A stretch of DNA of 64,000 bases from Thecamonas trahens ATCC 50062. Taxonomy: Eukaryota; Apusozoa; Apusomonadida; Apusomonadidae. Positions 47,164 to 54,600 of this stretch are shown piece after piece. Both the position numbers and the translations under genes were made by a program. How positions within the stretch are numbered: the stretch's first letter is position 1; the number at the start of each line of letters is the position of its first letter. The notes below the pieces were generated by a model. That model searched no databases. It saw only the letters and a list, made by a program, of their open reading frames with translations, and was not told where the DNA came from. The stretch covers positions 375,256-439,255 of the forward strand of contig NW_013657676.1 of assembly GCF_000142905.1 (NCBI RefSeq), in the 5' to 3' direction.

Positions 47164-48554
47164 ATGGGCATCTCCGGCTTGTTGCCGGCGCTCCATGGGG
47201 CGACTACTGCAATCCACGTCTCTGAGCTTACTGGGAGCGTTGTTGGAGTCGATGGAGCAAGTTGGCTCTTCCGCGGCGGCTACATCTGCGCACACGAGCT
47301 CTGCACAGGCAGGCCGACCCGGCGGTTTGCCGACTACGTCCTCGACGCAGCGCAGACACTGGTGGATGCAGGACTCACACCTGTGGTTGTCTTTGACGGC
47401 GCTGTGGTTCCGGTCAAGGCCGAGCTCGAGGCCGTGCGGTGCGCATCGAGGGCGAGCCAGGTTGCCGAAGGCCTCGCCCAACTGGCTGGAGGCAACAAGT
47501 GTGGCTACCGCAAGCTCATGGCCGGCTTCCCAGTCTCATGCGAGATGGCGGCGGCGGCAAAGCAGGTGCTGGATGCAGCTGGTATCGCCTGCATGTTTGC
47601 ACCGTACGAGGCCGATGCCCAGCTCGCTGCCCTCTTCCACGCCGGTGTCATCTCGGCTGTCGTCACCGACGACTCGGACATGCTCGCCTACGGCGTCGAT
47701 CGCGTACTGGTCAAGTTCAACAAGGACTCTGGCCGTGCGCACATGATCCGGCTGGCCCATCTCGCTCGCTCGACCAGCCTCGATTTGGTCGGCTTTGATG
47801 GTGACATGTTCTTGCACATGTGCATCCTCGCCGGCTGCGACTACGGGCCCTCGCTCCGTGGCACAGGTCTCAAGCGCGCACATGCTCTTGTCAAGCACGC
47901 GCCGACGCTTGCTACGCTGTTGAACGTTCTCGCGGCGACTGACACCGTACCACGCTCCTACCTCACGGCCTTTCTTGCTGCCCGGCTCACCTTTCGCCAT
48001 CAGACCGTGTTTGATCCCGCAAGCCACGAGGCGAGGCCGCTCTTCCCGCTCGATTTGGCGTCCATCCCTCCACTGCCACACGACGCCCCGCCGCTGCCAG
48101 CCGATCTGCATGCGGCCGTCCTCGGCCCGCTCCATCCACCAGCTCTCGCCCGCGCCATCGCCGCCGGGCACCTGCATCCAGCCACGTTGAGGCCGCTCGT
48201 CCCTCTCTCGTTTCCCAACGACAGCGATGGCGACGAGGGCAATGCGATCGCTAGCAAAGCTGCTTCCTCCTCGTCTTTGTGTAAGTCTCATCGCAAGCGC
48301 AAGCATGGATCGTTGACGCCGCCGCTGCGCCTCTCACTCGGCTCGTACTCGGACTCGCCTTCGCCGGAAGCCCGGGCTCCCTCCTCGCCTCGTCCTCGTC
48401 CTCGGACACCTCCTCGTTCTCGCTTCCATCTGTCCTACAACCATTATCTGCGCCATCGTCGCCCTCAACCCGTGCATCCGTGCCAGAGCCATACCTTCCA
48501 CCAGCCAAGAAGCATCGTTCCTTGGCGACCGCCGCCGCGCCGCGCGTCGAGTAG
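47164..48554 (+). CDS. EXO1: Exonuclease 1 (XPG/FEN1 family), C-terminus needs one base or an intron
   Basis: About 463 residues. EXO1 is a 5'-3' exonuclease and flap endonuclease in mismatch repair and break resection. The N domain begins MGISGLLPALHGATTAIHV and VVGVDGASWLFRGGYICAHE; VVVFDGAVVPVK is the conserved VFDG motif. The I domain has ACMFAPYEADAQLAALF and VVTDDSDMLAYG, with metal-binding acids, and MCILAGCDYGPSLRGTGLKR is the helix-hairpin region. TAFLAARLTFRHQTVFDP also matches EXO1. After about residue 350 the protein is low-complexity. A one-base deficit near 48361-48370 joins SDSPSP to the frame running through SSFSLPSVLQPLSAP and PPAKKHRSLATAAAPRVE, ending TAG 48554. Alternatively a GTAAGT donor at 48281 starts an intron. 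Without either change the frame would run into the next gene. Confidence 0.85.
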
Positions 48555-48633
48555 GACACCCGCGCACCGCGCACCCTCAACGCTCACAGCGCACCGCGCA
48601 CTGGCGCCACCACTTCTCTCCCATCCCACCAAC

Positions 48634-49172
48634 ATGGCGTACGTGGCCACGCTCATCTTCTCCTCTCCTCTCATTACTCACCTTTCTGTACTCACCTTTC
48701 CCCCTCCCACAGTGACCCTGTGGTCCACCTGGGCATGGAGCGCGAGCCGGAGCGGGCGGCTAAGCTCGCCCGATTCATGGCTCAGGCGGCGGCAGCGGCC
48801 GAGGCATCCGAGGCGGCGCAGGCAGCAGAAGCAGCACAGACAGCAAATGCGACCGATACAGCAGGTGGAAATGGCACAGGCGCAAGCGGTGGAGATGAGG
48901 GCTCCGGCAGTGCTGGCGCCGGTGCGATTGCCGGTGATGGCGATGAGACGGCAAGGCTCGTGGCCATCGGCGAGCAAGATGATATCTACGCCGAAGTTGG
49001 CGACGAGTACGAGGTCACGGCCACCGATCACATCAACGCCAAGCTCCTCTCCTCCTTCAAGTCATTCCTCGAGACCGGGAACCAGCCGGCGGCCATGACT
49101 GTTGCCTGCGAGAAGGGCAAGGACGAGGGCTCTGCCGACGACTCGTGGGACGACGATGATGACGACTTTTGA
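48634..49172 (+). CDS. Small protein with acidic C-terminal tail, 5-base first coding exon
   Basis: Exon 1 codes only ATGGC (48634-48638), followed by a 74-base intron (donor GTACGT, acceptor CCACAG) and exon 2 (48713-49172). The result is 154 residues beginning MADPVVHLGMEREPERAAKL. The N-terminal 35 residues are helical (EREPERAAKLARFMAQAAAA), then comes a Gly/Ala/Thr-rich linker, a more conserved-looking block (QDDIYAEVGDEYEVTATDHI, NAKLLSSFKSFLETGNQPA), and the tail DDSWDDDDDDF. The Trp-plus-Asp terminal tail resembles acidic peptide tails that bind basic protein surfaces. No family recognised. It begins 79 bases after EXO1. Confidence 0.68.
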
Positions 49173-49487
49173 TCGGTCCCTCCCTCCTTCTCTTCCTCCC
49201 CCTTTATCTCAAGCTGTCGGGCGAGAGAGTTGGTAGTCGATCCCAGCCCGCCAAACACATCTCACCACATCGTTGCCGCTAGCGATGGCATGACGCAACC
49301 AAGCCGATTCCTGTAGCGTTGCCACAACCCGAGTGCCTACATCCACACATACTGATAGTCCCCCAAACATCGAGCAGCAGGCAATGCGACGACGCAAGTC
49401 ACGCCAAACTCCCTCTGGTCACGCGCAGGCACACAGGGAGACAAGCCCTCAGCCTTTGCCATCTATCCACACCACTCTCCCGTCACC
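49173..49487 (+). other. Intergenic region upstream of trehalase
   Basis: 315 bases between same-strand genes. No homopolymer tract or additional exon was recognised. Short open frames here lack any domain. Confidence 0.55.
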
Positions 49488-51590
49488 ATGACAGAACTTC
49501 ACCAGGTCCTGACGCTCGTGCTTGTCTTTGCCTTCATCTTCTCACCCTCCACGGTGGCGGGGGGTAGTCCGTGCGGGCTGCCGGCCTCGCGCATGGCGTG
49601 CTTTGCCGACACGCCGCCGTGCGACTCGGCGCTCTTCTGCTCCGGCCCGCTGCTCCATGCCTTCCAGCTCTCGGGACTGTTCAACGATTCGAAGACTTTT
49701 GTAGATGCGCCGCTGCTGCCTGGAGTCACGCCCGCGGACGTGCTGGGGGTGTTCGACGCACTGAGCCCAAGTCAGAAGGCCAACGCATCCGTACTCCATG
49801 CTATCTACCTCGCCCACTATGACGAGCCTGGGTCGGACCTCGAGGCCTGGCTCCCACCTGACTGGCAGCCGCACCCGCCGCTGGTTGCCGCAGTCGCTGC
49901 CCGCTCGCCAAGCTACGGCGCATGGGCGGCTGATCTCAACGCGCTTTGGCACACTCTCGGCCGCAAGGTTGTCGCCGATGTCGAGGACCGGCCCGACGCC
50001 CACTCGCTGCTCTACGTCCCCAACGGGTTTGTTGTGCCTGGCGGCCGCTTCCGCGAGTGGTACAACTGGGACACGTTCTGGATCCTCCGCGGCCTGCTCG
50101 AGTGCGGCCTGACCAAGACGGTGGCGGGCATGCTCGAGAACTTTGGCACCATGGTTGAGACCTTTGGCTTTGTGCCCAACGGCGGGCGACGCTACTACAT
50201 CGATCGCTCCCAGCCGCCGCTCTTTGCGCTCATGGTTGCCGAGTACTACGATGCCACCCACGACTTGGGCCTTGTCTCGACGCTCTTCCCGCTCATCGCG
50301 AAAGAGTACGGCTGGTGGATGACGGAGCGGGTCGTAACCACGTCGTCAGGCGAGATGCTCAACATCTACCGGCCCAAAGTCGGCATGCCGCGCCCCGAGG
50401 GCTATGTCGAGGACCTCCAGCATGCCCAGGGTATGGGCCCTGTCGACGCTGCGTGCCTCTACGCGCAGATTGCCGCTGGTGCGGAGACTGGATGGGACTT
50501 TTCCACCCGTTGGTTCGCCACGGGCTCGGACATCTCGTCGATCTGCGTCTCGTCGCTCGCGCCTGTTGATCTCAACGCGTTCCTTTTCCAGACCGAGACT
50601 ACCCTGGCGAGGCTCGCTACTGTGCTCGGCCGGTCGTCGGACGCGGCCAAGTACGCGGCCGCAGCCAATCGCCGTGCGCAGGCCTTTGATGCATTTTTCT
50701 GGAACGAGGCTGCTGGCCAGTACGTTGACTATAATGTCTCGGCCGCAAGCCAGGTGCAACCGCCACACTCGGACTTTTACGTAGCGTCGATGATCCCAAT
50801 TTGGGCAGGTCTTGCTTCCGGCAACGCGAGCCGAAGCGCGCAGATCCGCGACGCGCTGCAGGGACTCGGCGTCCTCGACTTTGCCGCCGGCATCCCTACG
50901 TCGCTGGCCACCTCAGGCCAGCAGTGGGACATGCCTAACGCATGGGCGCCGATGCAGTTCTTCTCGATCTATGCCCTCGAGGCACTTGGCGAGGCGAGCC
51001 TCGCCACCCAGCTCGCCAAAACTTGGCTCGCCTCCAACTATGCGGCGTACAACTCGACCGGCCTGATGTGGGAAAAGTACAACGTGCTCAAGTTTGGCAA
51101 GCCCGGCGGAGGAGGCGAGTACACCGTGGCCACCGGCTTTGGGTGGACCAACGGTGTGCCGCCACACTCGGACTTTTACGTAGCGTCGATGATCCCAATT
51201 TGGGCAGGTCTTGCTTCCGGCAACGCGAGCCGAAGCGCGCAGATCCGCGACGCGCTGCAGGGACTCGGCGTCCTCGACTTTGCCGCCGGCATCCCTACGT
51301 CGCTGGCCACCTCGGGCCAGCAGTGGGACATGCCTAACGCATGGGCGCCGATGCAGTTCTTCTCGATCTATGCCCTCGAGGCACTTGGCGAGGCGAGCCT
51401 CGCCACCCAGCTCGCCAAAACTTGGCTCGCCTCCAACTATGCGGCGTACAACTCGACCGGCCTGATGTGGGAAAAGTACAACGTGCTCAAGTTTGGCAAG
51501 CCCGGCGGAGGAGGCGAGTACACCGTGGCCACCGGCTTTGGGTGGACCAACGGTGTGGCGCTCGCGCTTCTCCGTGACTACTTTACGTAG
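49488..51590 (+). CDS. TREH: Secreted trehalase (GH37) with internal 133-residue duplication
   Basis: 700 residues with a cleavable signal peptide (MTELHQVLTLVLVFAFIFSP). Hydrolyses trehalose to two glucose. Signature 1 PGGRFREWYNWDTFW lies at about residues 184-198. GWDFSTRW near residue 335 carries the catalytic Asp. Signature 2 QWDMPNAWAP, the EKYNV block with the catalytic-base Glu, and the terminal GGGGEYTVATGFGWTNGV all occur twice, because residues about 425-557 are repeated as 558-690. One unit only would give about 567 residues, the usual family length. The duplicated half would not fit a single (alpha/alpha)6 barrel, so either an assembly expansion or a very recent in-frame duplication is likely. 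Confidence 0.93.
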   Translation: MTELHQVLTLVLVFAFIFSPSTVAGGSPCGLPASRMACFADTPPCDSALFCSGPLLHAFQLSGLFNDSKTFVDAPLLPGVTPADVLGVFDALSPSQKANASVLHAIYLAHYDEPGSDLEAWLPPDWQPHPPLVAAVAARSPSYGAWAADLNALWHTLGRKVVADVEDRPDAHSLLYVPNGFVVPGGRFREWYNWDTFWILRGLLECGLTKTVAGMLENFGTMVETFGFVPNGGRRYYIDRSQPPLFALMVAEYYDATHDLGLVSTLFPLIAKEYGWWMTERVVTTSSGEMLNIYRPKVGMPRPEGYVEDLQHAQGMGPVDAACLYAQIAAGAETGWDFSTRWFATGSDISSICVSSLAPVDLNAFLFQTETTLARLATVLGRSSDAAKYAAAANRRAQAFDAFFWNEAAGQYVDYNVSAASQVQPPHSDFYVASMIPIWAGLASGNASRSAQIRDALQGLGVLDFAAGIPTSLATSGQQWDMPNAWAPMQFFSIYALEALGEASLATQLAKTWLASNYAAYNSTGLMWEKYNVLKFGKPGGGGEYTVATGFGWTNGVPPHSDFYVASMIPIWAGLASGNASRSAQIRDALQGLGVLDFAAGIPTSLATSGQQWDMPNAWAPMQFFSIYALEALGEASLATQLAKTWLASNYAAYNSTGLMWEKYNVLKFGKPGGGGEYTVATGFGWTNGVALALLRDYFT
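50760..51557 (+). repeat. Two tandem 399-base copies inside the trehalase gene
   Basis: Copy 1 is 50760-51158 and copy 2 is 51159-51557, directly abutting and in frame (133 codons). The only difference I found is A at 50915 versus G at 51314, a synonymous TCA/TCG change. Copy 2 continues into the unique trehalase C-terminus. Confidence 0.95.
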
Positions 51591-51645
51591 CCGCCCAGCG
51601 ATACCAGTCCCACGTCACCGCACGTTGCGCTACATCAGCGTTTGT

Positions 51646-54600
51646 TCACAAGATAATGCAGCAAGCCTTGCCACCCGACCCAGTCTCGCCGGCGGGGCTG
51701 TCGCCGGCGTCATCAACTGCCGCATCGGCCGCGCCGGCGGGCACCAGCACCGACGCATCATCGCCATGGTCGCCGCTGGCAGACTCGAGACTCTCCAGCA
51801 GAGTGAGGATGTGGAGCGAGACCGAGTTGGCCCCGTATAGAAGCTCGCGCCAGGCGCCAGTTGCCTCGCGCTCGCCGCCTGATGTCAGCCGCGCGAGGCG
51901 ATCAGCCAAGTCTGCTGCGCTCGTCACCACCTTGGACGCCAGCGGCTGGATCCGAGCTGCGAGCGCCTCACCCGAATCACCCGAGTCGGAGATGCGACGG
52001 GCGGTCGCGGTGGCGATCGACTTGAGCACATCGGCTGCCGACACGAGGCCCTGGCACGCCTCGCGAGTCGGAGCGAGCTCGATCCGCGCCTCAGCCGCCA
52101 GGTCCGCCTGCTTGACAAGGACCTCGAGGAGCTCGGCGAGGTCGTCCTCAATCTTCGCCAGCCGCCGCGAGTAAACTGCAGGATCACCGGCGTCCCGCGC
52201 CCGAGAGCGCTTGATGAGGAACTCAGCAAGGGCGTGCAGGTCGTCAAACCGGTTGCCGCCGCGGACCGAGCCGGATCGGCCGCCACCGGGCCCCTCGTAG
52301 AAGAGGTCGGTGACGGCACCGACGACGCGGCGGACTTGCTCGGCAAGCACCGCGGCGTCCGACGCGTGGGTGTCAAGCGCGTCGTCGGTGGCGCCGATGC
52401 GGTTGAGTGAGACGGTGAACCGTGCCGCGGCGTGCTCGATGTCCTCGATGCTACGCAGCAGACTGGCGGTCTCGGCGTCACTCACCTCGTCGCCTTCATC
52501 GTCAATGCCAGCACGCTCGCGGACCAACCCGCGCAGGACGTCGAGCATTTCCGGCAGCTGGAACTTGAGCCGCTCGGCGTTGACCGACTGGGCGTCTTCG
52601 ACCGTCGCCGCCGACGCAATGGCCTTGAGCGAGGCGACAACTTCGAGGAGTGCCGAAACCGCCGATGACGAGAGCCCCGTCTCGGCCAGCGATCGCTCGT
52701 ACTGGAGGAGAGCAACCGCAGCCTGGAACAGGTCCGAGTACGCTGGGCCGACAATAGGCGAGTTGCAAAACGCGTCTGGCCCGAGGTCGGCCGCAGACGG
52801 GCCGGCGTTCAGCCGGCTCGAGAACGTACGGCCCAGGTTGACGGCTGGGCCGGGCGCGGGCGGAAGCGGCTCGACTCCGCCATCACTGGCGCCTTCGCAG
52901 CTCCGTGCTGAGCTTGCCGGCGACTCGTTGGGCGGCGAGTCGAGGAGCGTTGCCAGGTCGCGGGCGCACTGGGCGGTGTCGAGGAGAGCCAGCGAGAGCT
53001 CGGTAGTGCGCCGAGCGTGGGTGCCCTGAATCGACGCGTCAGTCGCAGCCGCCTCGAGCGTCTGCAGCGACTCTTCGTACTTGGCGAGGCCATCGGTGAG
53101 AACGTCCGAAGCTGACGAGAGCAGCGTCGAGGCCTTGGCAACCGAGCCAGCCACCGGGACCGCACACATGCGCGAGAGGAGGCGCGAGTACTTGGCGGTC
53201 ATGCCTTGCAGCGCCTGCGCCACCGAAGAGAGATTGGTGGCAACTGCAGACGGGTCGTTCGCGGTCGCAGACGCGTTGCGCGCAGCCTTGGCCACATGGT
53301 GCAGCGTGACGCAGAGCTTGTGCGACCAGGTCTTGGACTTGGGCCCGCCGCCGCGGGCCGAGTCGAGCCTGTTGATCTCTTTGGCCATCGACGCCAGCCT
53401 CGCGCCCGCATCGCCGAGTTCAGTGTACGCCTCCAGAAAGTGGTCTTGTGACGGCCCCGAGGCCCGCGACACCTCGAGCGTCACTGTCGTCAGCGAGCCG
53501 AGCAGTGCCGCGAGCGCACTGGCGAGCGCAACAACCGCCGACCCATGATCGCGCTGGCGATCCGCGTTCTGCGGGGCGCGGACAAAGGCCTGGCCCGACG
53601 ACGTCATGGCCACGGTCGCCTGCCGCAACTGCCGCGCCTCGGAGCCGAGGTTCGATGTCGATGCCGACGAGAACGAGCCCAGCGCGCCGAGTGTCGACTC
53701 GACCGTCGCCTGCACGCCCTCCAGCTCGGTTACGAGCGCCGCCGATGCGGCAGGTACCTGTACGTAATTGCCATTGGTGTTGGCGAGCATTTGCAAGGCG
53801 TTGCGCACCTTGACCAGAAACGCGCGATATCCGGTCGTGACCGGGGTGACAAGCTCGGAGCTCGGCGGCTCTTCGATGTCCGGGTCGATCGCCTGGGTCT
53901 CCGAGTCGACGCGCTTAACGCACTCGTCGACCGCGGATATGGCGCTCGCCAATGAGGTTGTGTATGCGGTGACAAGCGGCTCAGAGAGCCGCAGCGCGCT
54001 TGCCAGCTTGCAGTCGGCCTGAAAGGCCTCCAGCGTGGCGACAGTGATGGCCTCGCCGAAAGCGGCGACAAAGGCGTCGATGGTGGCAATGTGGGCAACC
54101 GGGTTCGCTGCTCCAGCCATCTCACGAGCGCTACCCGACTCATCGGCGCCTGCACCGTCACCCTCATCCGGTGACACATACCGCGGCCCACCTTCGATGC
54201 CTGGCTCGCCCGAAGTGGTCGAGTCGAGCCGAACGCTGACATCGTCCATATAGCTGGCGGTCGCAGCGCGGAGCGCCAAGTGCAGCCGCTCAAGGTTTGG
54301 CTGCGACGCCGGCTCGGCGAGGCCTTGCGAGACCACAAAGGTGAGAAAGGCCGCGAGAGTGAGCGCGGCATTGCCGACGTCGGCTGCGGCGGATCCAAAC
54401 TGGCTGCCCAAGACCCCGTGAGTGTTGGTCAGCTGAGCAAACGCCCGCTGCGCTGGCTCGAGAATGACAGCCAGCTGCGAGCAAAGCGATTGCTGGGCCG
54501 AGAACGAGCCGGCCGAGCGTAGGAGCTCAAGCGTGGCGTTGCACGACTCGGCAAGGCCGGTGAACGAGTTGTACGCCATGTTGTGGGCGCTCGGCACTGG

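Noticed and set aside
3357-48366. Programmed ribosomal frameshifting at the four frame breaks
   Set aside because: None of the four sites shows a slippery heptamer of the X XXY YYZ kind, and four unrelated housekeeping genes breaking in the same direction is better explained by single-base deletions in the assembly.
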